DNA of 64,000 bases from Hippopus hippopus (Eukaryota; Mollusca; Bivalvia; Cardiida; Cardiidae). Numbering within the stretch: position 1 is the stretch's first letter; every line of letters starts with the position of its first letter. The position numbers and the translations under genes were made by a program. Below the pieces are notes generated by a model that searched no databases, was not told where the DNA came from, and worked only from the letters and a program-made list of their open reading frames with translations. This document shows positions 10,490 through 20,575 of this stretch, piece by piece. Where the stretch lies: positions 41,156,845 through 41,220,844 of the forward strand of contig OX328105.1 in assembly GCA_946811185.2 (NCBI GenBank), in the 5' to 3' direction.

Positions 10490-10635
10490 TTACACCAGAA
10501 GCAACATGAAGAGAAACAGTTCAAGTGTGAAATCTGTTCTGCAGCTTTCCATAGAAGACAGTATTTAGTGACACATATGATGAAACACACTGGCGAAGAA
10601 CCTTATATGTGTGATATATGTGGAAAATCATACAG
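10490..10635 (+). CDS. C2H2 zinc-finger protein, exon with fingers 2-4
   Basis: The acceptor TGGTTTCAG ends at 10489. LHQKQH completes finger 2; after an EEKQFK linker comes finger 3 (C-E-I-C, F, L, H-x3-H), then the classic linker TGEEPY and the first half of finger 4 (C-D-I-C-G-K-S-Y). The exon ends in phase 2 at TACAG|GTTTTT, a weak donor after position +2 but in the right place. It joins 12197 to complete finger 4. Confidence 0.85.
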
Positions 10636-10654
10636 GTTTTTGTATTTTAATTCC

Positions 10655-10880
10655 TAAATCCTTTATCATATGGCAAAATTTTAAGACTTCTCCAATTTCA
10701 AAGCATGCAAACAACAAATTTGTTTTGGCTCAAATGATGAGATGCATCTGTGAAAGGGTTGAAAACATTGTTGGAAAAGGGCAAAATGCTTGTTGTATAC
10801 CAGCATTTTCTTTTTTTTTTCCAAATTTTTTTTCAAAAGCCTGAACTCCTCAGGGTTGTTAAAACACGGGATATGGTAAC
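10655..10880 (-). mobile_element. M1 MITE
   Basis: Reverse-oriented, with a degenerate core (ATGCTTGTTGTATACCAGC). It starts within 20 bp of the preceding exon's donor. Confidence 0.65.
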
Positions 10881-10999
10881 CAGTGTGCCACCTATTCACG
10901 GACGAATTTCATCATACAAGCCACTATAAATTTGTCTTTGCTAATGCTTTCAAATTCTACAAGTTTTAAATTTTGCTGTTTGGTAAAAAGAGTTGATTT

Positions 11000-11214
11000 C
11001 CAATGCCAAGTTTTTAGACCACTCCATTATATAGTGTTTTGAAGATGGCAAAATTGTGGTTGAATAATGGAACTTGTCAGTGAAAGGGTAAAAAGTCATT
11101 GTGCCAGAAGGAGAAAATGCGGCTTACCAGTATTTTCTCTTTTTCCCACAATGTTTTCAAAAGGGTCCTTCCTCTGGGTCATTAAAACCTTGGATTGTTT
11201 GGTGAAAGGGTTAA
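11000..11214 (-). mobile_element. M1 MITE
   Basis: Core with GGCTTACCAG centre. Right end TTGTTTGGTGAAAGGGTTAA. Confidence 0.7.
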
Positions 11215-11296
11215 AGTTCCATCAGTGTATTTGGTTTATAAGTCATAGCTTTTTTGTTTTTATTGGGTCCATTTTATCTGTGGTATAGTTACTTTT

Positions 11297-11525
11297 TTAA
11301 CTCTTTACCAAACGACAAAATTATAGACTGGTCCAAATTGGAAGCATTTGCAGACGACAAAATAAATGTGACTGAAAAATTGAAATTTGGTTTGGGAAGG
11401 GTAGAAAACATTGTGGTAAAAGGAGAAAATGCTGGTTACCAGCATTTTCTCCTTTTCCCACAATGTTTTCAAAAGGCTTCTTTCTCAGGGTCGTTAAAAG
11501 TCGGGATTGTGTGGTAAAGAGTTAA
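11297..11525 (-). mobile_element. M1 MITE, complete
   Basis: TTAA at both ends (11297-11300, 11522-11525), ends CTCTTTACCAAACGAC and TGTGGTAAAGAG. The core centre is GGTTACC, which marks reverse orientation. A good reference copy. Confidence 0.85.
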
Positions 11526-11736
11526 TTAACCCTCAACCTGCTAAATAACTAGATGAACTTTTCAAGTCGTTAGTAAAAACACGAACATTGCTGTTTCAAA
11601 GTTATGTTTTGAAGAATAATATCTCCTTATTGGACATTGTAGATCAAAGATCAGACTGCACATTCTGTGCAGTCTGATCTTTGATCTACACTGTCTGCAA
11701 AAGGTCAGTGAGTCGTGCTTAGCAGCATAAGGGTTG
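11526..11736 (+). mobile_element. M2 MITE (GATCAGACTGCAC palindrome), complete
   Basis: Left end TTAACCCTCAACCTGCT, right end TTAGCAGCATAAGGGTT. The core at about 11639-11693 is a near-perfect palindrome built on GTAGATCAAAGATCAGACTG and its complement. Confidence 0.8.
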
Positions 11737-11850
11737 AGAAATCTTGGTTCAGTTTCCACTGACAGTGCCGCTTGGGTAAGAGTATCCATGGGCAAGGAAC
11801 TAAATAGCCTGGCTTGGTGAAGTATTGCTCAAGTCCAACCAAAGACATGA

Positions 11851-12080
11851 TTAACTCTTTACCACCACAACAATATGTTAGTCTTGTCCAAATTGAAAGC
11901 ATTTGCAGACAACAGATAGAAAGTGTCTCAAATGATGAAAGTCATCTCTGAAAAGGTAGAAAACATTTTGGGAAAAGGAGAAAATGCTGGCTACCAGCAT
12001 TTTTTCCTTTTCCAACAACGTTTTCAAAAGTGTTCTTTCTCAGGGTTGTTAAAACTTTTTACTATTGTGTGGTAGTTGGT
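11851..12080 (-). mobile_element. M1 MITE
   Basis: Starts TTAACTCTTTACCACCACAA. Core GCTGGCTACCAGC. Right end worn (GTGTGGTAGTTGG). Confidence 0.75.
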
Positions 12081-12196
12081 CAAGTAAGCTGTTGTTGTGA
12101 TACCACTGAAATAATGTAGAAAGCAGGGTAATACTCAGTTCAAACATTTCTAGTGTTGCTCTAAGGCACATTCACAGTATTTCTGTGTTATTCCAG

Positions 12197-12405
12197 GGAC
12201 AAAAACGGTTTATCAAGGCACATACGTCATGTACACGACCAAGTGAGGAACTACGAATGTGATATATGTAAAGAAAGGTTTTTCCGTAGTGACCATCTGA
12301 AAAATCACCGACTGCGCCATGCTGAGGCAGATAAAAAATGTCCGTACTGCCCAAGAATGTTTAAACACCCTGATGATCTCCTTAGACATACTAAAACACA
12401 CACAG
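12197..12405 (+). CDS. C2H2 zinc-finger protein, exon with fingers 4-6
   Basis: The acceptor TTATTCCAG ends at 12196. The phase-2 join gives R-DKNGLSRHIRHVH, completing finger 4 (H-x4-H). Finger 5 follows (C-D-I-C-K-E-R-F-F, L, H-x3-H), then finger 6 (C-P-Y-C-P-R-M-F, L, H-x3-H) and the start of a TGEK linker (ACACAG|GTAGGC). It ends in phase 1. Confidence 0.88.
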
Positions 12406-12544
12406 GTAGGCAAAGCTCTAATGTGACCTAAACTGATTCCTAAATACTCACACAGGTAAGTGAAGCTTTTTTGTGACCACAACTAATTTCTAAATAGTCA
12501 GGCATTTCAATGTCATTGGAATAGTAGAAATTGAAAAATAGAGT

Positions 12545-12760
12545 GGTTGGAAAAACTTTTACCAAAAGATCCTGATTTTTTCATGACCCTTAGGAAGAAG
12601 ACTTTTTGAAAACATTGTGGGAAAAGGAGAAAATGCTGGTAACCAGCATTTTCTACTTTTCCCACAACGTCGTCTTCTTGAGAGGCAAATATCAAATTTT
12701 GAGAAACTTCAATTGTCATCTGCAAATGCTTTCAGTTTTTTCTGATAAAGAGACATTTTT
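12545..12760 (+). mobile_element. M1 MITE
   Basis: Left core arm intact; the right arm ends prematurely at CCCACAACGTCG. The right half is present up to TTCTGATAAAGAG. Confidence 0.7.
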
Positions 12761-13125
12761 TTTGAATGGCTTCTTTGCGAGAGTTTACTTCTGTTAAGAA
12801 GCATTAAAATCCAAAACTGTTTATAGGTACTGTTTCCTTTTATCTATCACATAACCTCCCATGTTTTCAGTGTAATTTACTCAGTATGAATTTTCTTACC
12901 TTACAGATGTTTGAGATAAGCATTGTGTGACATCATCTGTGTAATCATTTTATATGTCTTGTAGAGAAATGAATTGGAAATTACAATGTGTTCATGTATG
13001 GTTTTGCATATTCTGACCAATGATTTGTGAAGTATTGTTATTTGGTCAAAAGTATCTGGTATTTGTTGGCTTTTGAGCTAAAATTATATAGAACTTGTCT
13101 ACAATCATGTCTGGCTCTGACTCAC

Positions 13126-13344
13126 TTAACCCATTACCACACAATCCCTACTTTTGACGACCCTGAGAAAGAAGCCTTTAGAAAACATTGTGGGAAAAGG
13201 AGAAAATGCTGGTAACCAGCATTTTCTCCTTTTCACACAATGTTTTCTACCCTTCACAAAACAATTTTCAAATTTTCAAATTGTCGTCTGCAACTGCTTT
13301 CAATTTGGACAAGCCAAAAATTTTGTCGTTTGGTAATGAGTTAA
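13126..13344 (+). mobile_element. M1 MITE, complete, CCCATTACC subtype
   Basis: TTAA at 13126-13129 and 13341-13344, ends CCCATTACCACACAATCC and TTTGGTAATGAG. It is nearly identical to the copy at 33304-33532, which shares the same subtype-specific ends and CTACTTTTGACGACC. Confidence 0.85.
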
Positions 13345-13560
13345 CTCTCTACCAAACCATAAAATGTGAGCCTGGTCCAAATTGTAAGCATTTACAGATG
13401 ACAAAACAAATGTGCAGCAAAACTGAAATTGGACTTTGGAAGGATAGAAAATGTTGTGGGAAAAGAAGAAAATGCTGGTTAACACCATTTTCTCCTATTC
13501 CCACAATGTTTTCAAAGGCCTTTATCCTGAAGGTCCTGAATTCGTAGAGGGCTAGGAACA
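13341..13560 (-). mobile_element. M1 MITE abutting its neighbour at one TTAA
   Basis: Begins with the TTAA that closes the copy to its left, then CTCTCTACCAAACC. Core GCTGGTTAACACC, slightly asymmetric. The right end is degraded after AAAGGCCTTTATCC. Confidence 0.75.
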
Positions 13561-13694
13561 TTTTTTCTAGGCTGGTTTAATAATGTTTTGTCTTAAGTCA
13601 AATGCCAGCTTTTATAGGATCCTTTTTATCCACTGGAAACTGGTGAAATGAGACTGCCATTGACACTTGACTTGAAATATAATGCTTCAGCCTT

Positions 13695-13975
13695 GTTCTA
13701 AAAGTACTGGAAAAGGTCCTGATAAAGCCAGGAAAAGTTCTGGATAATGCCCAGTAAAGTTCTGATAAAGTCTGGAAAAGCACTGATAAAGCAAAGAAAA
13801 GTATTGTTAAAGTCTGGAAAAGTACCAATAAAGCCTGGAAAAGTACTGATTAAGTTTTGAAAAGTACCAATGAATCCTGGAAAGTACTGATAAAGTTTGG
13901 AAAATACTGACAAAGCTTGGAAAAGTATTGATAAAGCCTGAAAAAGTACTGATAAAGCGTGGAAAAGACATAAGT
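13695..13975. repeat. 21-bp minisatellite
   Basis: About 13 degenerate copies of ACTGATAAAGCCTGGAAAAGT. Because the period divides by 3, long open frames run through it on the minus strand (FP-F-I-T-type repeats). They are a by-product, not a gene. Confidence 0.85.
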
Positions 13976-14438
13976 GAACTCTTGCCATAATGCTACTGAA
14001 ATTTTGTTGGTCCAATCAAACAAAGTATCCACCACAGTGAAATTATTTGTCAGGTATTTGCGATGGTGGATTTATCTGTGATATTTTTTTTTTTTTTTCA
14101 TTTTTACCTTTAAAAAAAAAAAAATCCTGTTTCATTGACCGTTTCGAAAACTTTGTGCAAAAAGGAGGAAATGCTGGCAACCAGAATTTTCCCACAATGT
14201 TTTCTAACCTTATAAAACCAAATCCATCATTGTCAGTAAATGCTTTCATTTTGGACAAAATTTTAGACTTGAATAAAATGAGAGCATCAGCAGACAACAA
14301 AATAGCCAAAGATCTCCGATGGGGTTAGGAGATTAATGCTGGTTACAAGCATTTTCTCCTTTTCCCATAATGTTTTCAAAAGCTTTCTTCTGGAGGGCTG
14401 TTTAGCTAGGAATTTTTTTTTTCTAATCATATTTGCAG

Positions 14439-14532
14439 GAGAAAAGAAATGGCTCTGTAACATCTGTGGTCATGGGTTTGTGTCAGTATCCCCTTATTAT
14501 GTACACATGTACAAAAAACATGGAATGAACAG
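14439..14532 (+). CDS. C2H2 zinc-finger protein, exon with finger 7
   Basis: The acceptor ATATTTGCAG ends at 14438. The phase-1 join gives TGEKKW, then finger 7 (C-N-I-C-G-H-G-F, Y in the usual Leu position, H-x4-H). It ends in phase 2 at AACAG|GTACAG. Confidence 0.88.
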
Positions 14533-14629
14533 GTACAGTAATATACAACAACAAAATAACAGTAAATGCACAATACCTTGAATATGTTAATTACGTGTAC
14601 ATGGAAAACAAGCTGGTTCAGTTTGATTT

Positions 14630-14925
14630 TTATGGTGTTAAACTCCACTTTCAACATTATCGGTTATATTACAGTGACCAGTGCACCTAACCACGTTTAC
14701 AGGAGTTTCTTTTACCAGTACTTTTCACAATATTCTCTGCAAGCTACTGGCTGCTTTCCCACATAACCATCATCAAAAGAAAGATTGGCAGTAAGAGAGG
14801 AATTAATCCTATCACAATGACCATTATCCATCCTCAGACAGAAAGAAATTAGCCTTTCTAGGGGTTTGAACCAACCACCCCCTGGTTTTAAGTCCTTTGT
14901 GCTACCAGGCTGGGCAAAACAAGGG
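14630..14925 (-). mobile_element. tRNA-derived SINE (family A)
   Basis: The plus strand starts TTTTATGGTGTTAAACTCC and passes through AGTGACCAGTGCACC and TACTGGCTGCTTTCCC to GACCCCCTGG-like head sequence (CCACCCCCTGGTTTTAAG). The tRNA-like head is at the right. Confidence 0.7.
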
Positions 14926-14946
14926 TGAAATACGGTCCAAACTGTA

Positions 14947-15175
14947 TAAACTCTTTACCACACATGCAAAATGTAGACTTCCAAATTCAAAGCATTTGCA
15001 GATGACAATAATATACATGTAGCTCTAATAATGGATTTGTCTTTAAAAGGATAGAAAACATCCTGGGAAAAGGAGAAAATGCTGGTTACCAGCATTTTCT
15101 CCTTTTCTCACTATGTTTTCAAAAGGCTTCTTTCCCAGAGTTGTTATAACTCAGGATTGTGTGGTAAAGAGTTAA
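14947..15175 (-). mobile_element. M1 MITE, complete
   Basis: Ends CTCTTTACCACACATGC and TGTGGTAAAGAGTTAA. Core centre GGTTACC with long intact arms. Confidence 0.8.
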
Positions 15176-15522
15176 CCCTTTGCAGAGCCTGTTTGCACAG
15201 TTGGTAGCTTACAGGAAGTGAAACGAGGAGATTGCTGGTTTGAATGCGAACTCTGAGGATTTCTTTCTTAGCATAAAGTGATTTCTCCTTTTGTCCCAAT
15301 TTTTTCACATTATGTTTATGTATTGAACCTCATACAAGAGAAGTCTGAAAGGGATTTAGAAAAGTTTCATTACTCCGTGTATTACTATATTTTATTGAAA
15401 TTTCTACCAAAAATACCTTGATATGTTTTTGATATAGTTCTATAAACAAACTTGGCTGCAGTATACTGATACAAATTTTCTAGTTGCTATGTCATAACCA
15501 GCTAGCAGTGAGTCAAATGTTT

Positions 15523-15720
15523 CAGCTCTTTACCAAACAATCAAAGATTTTAACAACCTTTAAGAAGTCTGTTGGAAACACTGTGGTAAAAAGAAAAAAT
15601 GCTTGTAACCAGCAATTTTTCACAGACAAATTCCATCATTTTAGCCACATATTATTGTGTCGTCTTCATATGCTTTCAATATGGATAAGTCCAAAATTCA
15701 GTTGACTGGTGAAGAGTTAA
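15523..15720 (+). mobile_element. M1 MITE, right core arm deleted
   Basis: CTCTTTACCAAACAATC at the left, TGGTGAAGAGTTAA at the right. The core stops at GTAACCAGC and jumps to AATTTTTCACAG. Confidence 0.65.
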
Positions 15721-15942
15721 AGGCCCAGTAGCAGCCAAAAGTAAACAATTTTGGGGTGCAAAATGTAGGCAAACTTAATTCATACCAGTTAAATGTATCA
15801 ACATTACTATGAGTCTGACAATGTGTTATAGTACAAAGTCAAAGTTCCTTTCACTTTGTAGAAAAATGAAACTTAAAACTCATAGAATTAAAGTTGGCAA
15901 ATTGTAATCTAATTTAACAATTTATTTTCATCCAGTGGGCCT

Positions 15943-16165
15943 TCAACCCTTTATTACACAATTCTGAGTTTTAAATACCCTTACAAAGAACCCTTTGAAA
16001 ACATTGTGGGAAAAGGAGAAAATGCTGGTAACCAGCATTTTCTCCTCTTTCCACAATGTCTTCTAGTTCATCTGATACAAATCTTAATATTTGTGCCATA
16101 TATATTTTGTTGTCTGCAATAGCTTTCACATTGGACCAGTCTAAAATTTTGTTTGATAAAAAGTT
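15943..16165 (+). mobile_element. M1 MITE
   Basis: Intact core with GGTAACC centre. The left end is worn (CAACCCTTTATTACAC) and the right ends TTTGATAAAAAGTT. Confidence 0.75.
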
Positions 16166-16310
16166 CATTTTGAAAATACCTCTCAACTTTAATTCTAATT
16201 TTACAATTCATTTCAATTCATTGGGCCTTTAATATCAAACACCCTTCTCCATTTTCAATTTGCTCGATAGTTTTGATATACATATACATGTACTTTCTTC
16301 ATATTTGCAG

Positions 16311-16857
16311 GGAAGAAGCCAAAGTGTTGAAGAAGCAACTACAGGAGGAACACAAACTTAGATTACAAGGACTGTCTACAATGGACAAAATTCCCACATC
16401 TAAAAAGGACGCTTCTTGCCAATCAGGTCCTCGTAGACTTAAACCAGTCATACAGCAAGTATTAAGGGAAACCATTGATGCACCAGATCAGATCGACAAG
16501 AGTTTTACTAATATTGCAGCTATGGCTCCCCCACCATCAGATCACAAAGGGATGCAAAGTGATTTTAAAGAAATAAATCAGGTTCAGTTTAATTTGGAAT
16601 CCAATGATATTGTTCCCCAGTCTGCTCAAGTACATCAAGTGTCACAGTATTTACTTAATTTGGGAAATAATGATCTATCTGGGAACCAGACTGTTGTTTT
16701 AGATGGAGACTCATCTCTCAGCCATCTCGAAATCGAGATAAGTGAGGTTGGTGATGATGTGCATTTAGGTAATATTGAACTTGTTGATGGAAACATTCAA
16801 ACAGTCATGTTTGTTGGGGACCATATTGCAGAAGAAGTTGTCATACAGGATCATTAA
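16311..16857 (+). CDS. C2H2 zinc-finger protein, last exon (acidic tail)
   Basis: The acceptor ATATTTGCAG ends at 16310 and joins in phase 2 as R-EEAKVLKKQLQEEHKLRL, a short amphipathic helix after the last finger. The roughly 180-residue tail is disordered then acidic (SHLEIEISEVGDDVHLG ... EEVVIQDH) and stops at TAA 16855-16857. From the ATG at 7379 through this exon the joined frame is 361 codons plus stop, with every phase closing. The acidic tail could be a transactivation region (inference). Confidence 0.85.
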
Positions 16858-16998
16858 GTCTTGGAGAGTTGGAGATCTTTACTAAATAATTTGGTGTTTT
16901 TATTACCTTGAGCAAAAACGGTATTAAAATGATGTGGGAAAAGATGAAAATGTTGGTAGCCAGCAATTTCTATTTTTCCAACAATGTTTTCATCCCCA

Positions 16999-17170
16999 TT
17001 AACCGTTTGCCAAAGAACAAATCTAAGACTTCTAAATTCAAAAAAAATGCGCAGATTACAAATTCAGAATTGGTATAAATGAGCTTTAGTTCTCTGATGC
17101 AATATAAAATATTATATCGAAAGCTCTCTTCAGGGGCGTTAAAACTCTGGATTGTGTGGTAAGCTGTTAA
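16999..17170 (-). mobile_element. M1 MITE, core deleted
   Basis: TTAACCGTTTGCCAAAG to TGTGGTAAGCTGTTAA. The hairpin core is missing. Confidence 0.6.
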
Positions 17171-17408
17171 AGAGGAAATTCAATCATTTGAATAGTATTT
17201 GTCGTCTACAAATGCTTTCTATCTGGATAAGTCCAAATTTTGTTTTTTGATTAAAAGTTAATGAAATTAACCAGTTGTATCAAGAAAGATGGCCAAACTA
17301 TTGTAATTTCAAGTTTGTTTTAGCCAGAACATTTTAGAAAGTATTGAAGAGTGTAGATCCGGATCTAAACTGTCTACAGATGAAGTTGTATGTAAAGCCC
17401 TCTTGGGG

Positions 17409-17600
17409 TTAACCTTTTACAACATTTCTTTTTACCGGTTCATGTTTCAGAACCCTAAAGAAAAACTCTTTGAACAGGAGAAAATATTGGAAACTGGCAT
17501 TTAATTCTTCCATTCTATCCTGTCAAAGACAAATCCCATAAATCTGCCATCTGCAAATACCTTTAAGACGGACTTGTCTAAAGTTTTGTTGACTTTTAAC
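17409..17600 (+). mobile_element. M1 MITE, worn
   Basis: TTAACCTTTTACAAC at the left, GTTGACTTTTAA at the right. Core reduced to GGAGAAAATATTGGAAACTGGC. Confidence 0.55.
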
Positions 17601-17602
17601 CC

Positions 17603-17831
17603 TTAACCCTTTACCACATAATCCTGAGTTTTAACGACCCTAAGGAGGAGGACTTTTGAAAACATTGTGGGAAAAGGAGAAAATGCTGGTAACCAGCATT
17701 TTGTCCTTTTCCCACAATGCTTTCTATCCTATGATAGACAAATTTCTTATTTTGAGTTATATTTAATTTGTTGTCTGCAAATGCTTTCACTTTCGACAAG
17801 TCTAAAATTGTGTCATTTGATAAAGAGTTAA
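17603..17831 (+). mobile_element. M1 MITE, complete
   Basis: TTAA at 17603-17606 and 17828-17831, near-perfect core hairpin, right end TTTGATAAAGAG. Confidence 0.85.
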
Positions 17832-18120
17832 CCAAGCAATTGAGTGTATTTACAGTCCTAGAGAAGAAAAGTTTTCAAAATTTTTGTGAGACTGTTGGTG
17901 ACCAGTATTTTCTCCATTTTCCACAATGGTTTTCTCTCCTTTGAAAGGAAAATTTCAGGAATGTAGCTATAATTGTGTTGTTGTCTACAAATATTTTCAA
18001 TAATGACTTACCTAAATTTTTGTTGTCTGGTAAAGAGTCTAGCATTAGCATACTGGGATTAAATAAGATGTGATTGCTAACAGTTTAAATAAAGATCACA
18101 TTGCCTAGAACATACATTTC

Positions 18121-19059
18121 CAGGGTTCGCACAGGCTTGAAAAGTACTTGAAAATGAAGGGCAGTCTTGAAAAGTCCTTGAAAACAAAATTTGCCTTGAA
18201 AAGTGCTTGAAAACTGGGCATACACCTTGAAAAGTACTTGAATTTCACTTTTTCTTGTATTCAAGACATTTGAAATCGGCCTAAAAGTCAATAGCAGACT
18301 TTCTAGAAGGAAATCGGCACGTTTTAAGCGATGACAGATGTGCGAGAGCGCCACAATAAAAATGGGCGAATGTGCTGGGGGCGAAAACGAAGTTCGAACA
18401 TACATGGTCCGAATGTTCGTACTCGTATGTTTGGATTGCCTCCCTTGCTGACTGGTTTACGTTTGATTGCATCATTTTTATCCGTGAAAAAAGTCAATTC
18501 CAATATCCAGACTAAGTAAAACCAAAATGGCGTTGAAATGATTCTAAGGAGCCTGAATTCAACTTTCAAACTTTTTTCTTTATTGCAATGGGAAAGTGTA
18601 TCTATAGCAGAGACAGGCCGAAAGGGTATCCGTGGGTAAAGGAAACGAACATATCAAGCGCACTGTCTAGCATGTAGGAAAGATATCGATGTGGCACGGA
18701 TGGGTGAAAGTGCCTTGCGGTCACATGCGAAGGGAGAGGGGCGTAAGAAACTACAGAAGTCTATGTCCGGGATTTTCACAAATGTCTTTGTTAAAGAGGA
18801 AACCAAGGTTAATAAAACACAAACTGCGACATCTTCCGCCCCAGGTGACAACCTGATAGTACCCCCACCCCCAATAGCTACCGTTGCTGGGCCTATTGCA
18901 TCATCTAGTGCTCCTATTATTGCTAACTTTGTATCCAAAAACGATGTACTGACTTCACGAATATGTGTAGATATTATTCATAAATTAGTCCTTGAAAACG
19001 TAAAGATTTGTCCTTGAAAAGTCCTTGAATTTTACCTGGCCTTGCCTGTATGAACCCTG
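18121..19059 (+). mobile_element. hAT-like DNA transposon remnant, 939 bp
   Basis: Terminal inverted repeats CAGGGTTCGCACAGGC (left) and GCCTGTATGAACCCTG (right), with the CAGGG start typical of hAT elements. Both flanks read ATTTC (18116-18120, 19060-19064), a possible 5-bp duplication. Just inside both ends are several copies of TTGAAAAGT-CTTGAA. The interior holds a broken BED-type zinc finger but no catalytic domain, so it is non-autonomous. Confidence 0.75.
18588..19017 (+). pseudogene. BED-finger N-terminus of a hAT-type protein, frameshifted
   Basis: One frame gives KGYPWVKETNISSAL. After a one-base shift the next gives C-L-A-C-RKDIDVARMGESALRSHAKG. Together they show the BED-like layout (aromatic W, C-x2-C, MG-x-ALxSHAKG). 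The usual terminal His of the BED motif is replaced (GEGRKK). A Pro/Ala-rich stretch follows and the frame ends at 19017 with no transposase core. Confidence 0.65.
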
Positions 19060-19132
19060 ATTTCTTATATATGTACTAATATGATATTCTGGTCCATGTA
19101 GCCTTAAGTCTGTAGTAGTTTGGTTCATTGTA

Positions 19133-19411
19133 TTTGAGCCATGCTCAGTGAAAAGGGGTTTAAAACATCTACAAAAAGTAGCTACCATTGTCAGCCTGCA
19201 CAATCTGCGAAGGCTGACCTCGGTCTGAACTTTTTGTTAATGGTCAATTTTCTGCATGTCAAAGGACAAGTCTACTGCATTATTCAGTTGCTTGTTAGAC
19301 AAATGGATTTTATGGATCCATATTCATATGATGACCTGCCTGGCACAAAGCATCAAGTACATGCATTAAACCCCCCTTTGCCAGAGCCTGGCTCATTTAT
19401 AAAGCTACCTA
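19133..19411 (+). mobile_element. M3 MITE
   Basis: Left end GAGCCATGCTCAGTG, right end TTTGCCAGAGCCTGGCTC. The core palindrome is reduced to one side (CAGCCTGCACAATCTGCGAAGG). Confidence 0.75.
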
Positions 19412-19562
19412 CATTGAACAGTCTTGATAAATCTTCTCCAAAACTGTAGTTTGGAATTCTCTGCAAATTGGGTAAAACTTGTCCTTTGGTTGATCACTTT
19501 AAGAATTCTCGATATGATTTTGATCTGGCAAAGAACATACTAGAAGCTTCATTTGGCTTGGC

Positions 19563-19773
19563 TTAACGTTTTACCAAACTACAAAATTTTAAACTGGTCC
19601 AAATTAAAAGCTTTTGCAGAGGACAAAATAAATGAGACTCAAAAATTTGGTTTGGGAAGGGTAGAAAAAAATATGGGAAAGGAAAAAATGCTGGTTATCA
19701 GACTCTTTTGTTTTTTTTCAAAGGCCTGTTTCACAGGTTCGCTAAAAGTCGGGATGGTGTGGTAAAGGAATAA
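19563..19773 (-). mobile_element. M1 MITE
   Basis: TTAACGTTTTACCAAAC to TGTGGTAAAGGAATAA. The right hairpin arm is mostly lost. Confidence 0.7.
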
Positions 19774-19949
19774 TCATTGGCGATAACAAGCTAAGAATAA
19801 AAATAAAGTCGAAGAATGTTTAAGGGAAGTAACACCTACTTTCCCCAACACAGTATGTTACCATTTACCTACCTTGATTGTCATTACTACACTGTAACAT
19901 AATTGGTATTGTATATTCAAGTTAACTGGATAGAAAATGTTCAGTTTTT

Positions 19950-20575
19950 AGCTCCACTGGCCGAAGGCCAGCGAGCTATTGTCATGGCGTTGTGTCCGTC
20001 GTGCGTCCGTCCGTCCGTCCGTTCGTTCGTCCGTTCGTCCGTGCGTACGTCTGTAAACTTTTTCTTTAAAAAACTTCTCCTCAGAAACTATTGACTGGAT
20101 TTTTACCAAATTTCACAGGAATGTTCCTTTGGTGGTCCTCTTTCAAATTCCTTCAAATAATTGTGTTCCATGAAGAATTCTGGTTGCCATGGCAACCAAA
20201 ATAAAAAACCTTTAAAAATCTTCTCCTCCCAAACCGCTGTTTGGATAGCATTATTATTTTGCAGGAATGTTCCTTAGATACAGGTTTACAGAATTCCTTA
20301 AAAAAAAAAAAGATCTGTCAAAAAACATGGCTTTTATGGGAGACTCATTTTCCTTTTATGGTATAAAGTGAAGTCTTTGAAAAATTTCTTCTCTAAAACT
20401 ATTCATTGGATTTCATTGTTGTTTTGCAGGTAAGTTCCTATGGTGGTTGTCTACCAAATTGTTTCTTCAGTGAGCTAAAATGCAGGATTGAATGATAATT
20501 GTTAAAAACTTCCTTTCGCCATTATAGAAATATCAGGCCTGTGGAGCGATACAGGCGCTCAAGCGCCTCTAGTTA
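19950..20575 (+). mobile_element. Interspersed element with GTCCGTCC run
   Basis: Starts AGCTCCACTGGCCGAAGGCC, passes through a GTCCGTCC microsatellite (about 20003-20045) and ends ACAGGCGCTCAAGCGCCTCTAGTT. The segment from about 20080 to 20575 recurs inverted and almost unchanged at 57282-57790. It has no coding capacity. Confidence 0.8.

Larger units (their letters stand above)
10636..12196. other. Intron with dense M1 copies and one M2 copy
   Basis: M1 copies at 10655-10880, 10925-10996 (right end only), 11000-11214, 11297-11525 and 11851-12080, and an M2 copy at 11526-11736. Two elements abut at TTAATTAA (11522-11529). Confidence 0.7.
12406..14438. other. Intron with M1 pair and 21-bp minisatellite
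   Basis: M1 copies at 12545-12760, 13126-13344 and 13341-13560, further M1 halves at 14130-14250 (plus) and 14250-14425 (minus), and a 21-bp tandem repeat at about 13695-13975. A duplicated donor-like CACACAGGTA occurs at 12400 and again at about 12450. Confidence 0.65.
14533..16310. other. Intron with SINE and M1 copies
   Basis: SINE family A (minus) at 14630-14925, M1 copies at 14947-15175, 15523-15720 and 15943-16165, and a SINE head remnant at about 15195-15290. Nothing else recognisable. Confidence 0.6.
16858..18120. other. Downstream region with clustered M1 copies
   Basis: Worn M1 parts at 16876-16998 (plus) and 17195-17263 (right end), plus fuller copies at 16999-17170, 17409-17600, 17603-17831 and 17831-18042. 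Four elements lie nearly head to tail. No strong polyadenylation signal stands out after the stop. Confidence 0.6.

Noticed and set aside
13188..13547. Many short frames with recurring peptides such as MLVTSIFSFSHNVF or VGKGENAGYQHFLLFPQCF
   Set aside because: They recur on both strands because they read through the M1 hairpin. They have no domain, no splice context and vary with each copy.
13598..14035. Overlapping minus-strand frames of 76-105 codons
   Set aside because: Products of the 21-bp minisatellite; the repeat period keeps several frames open at once.
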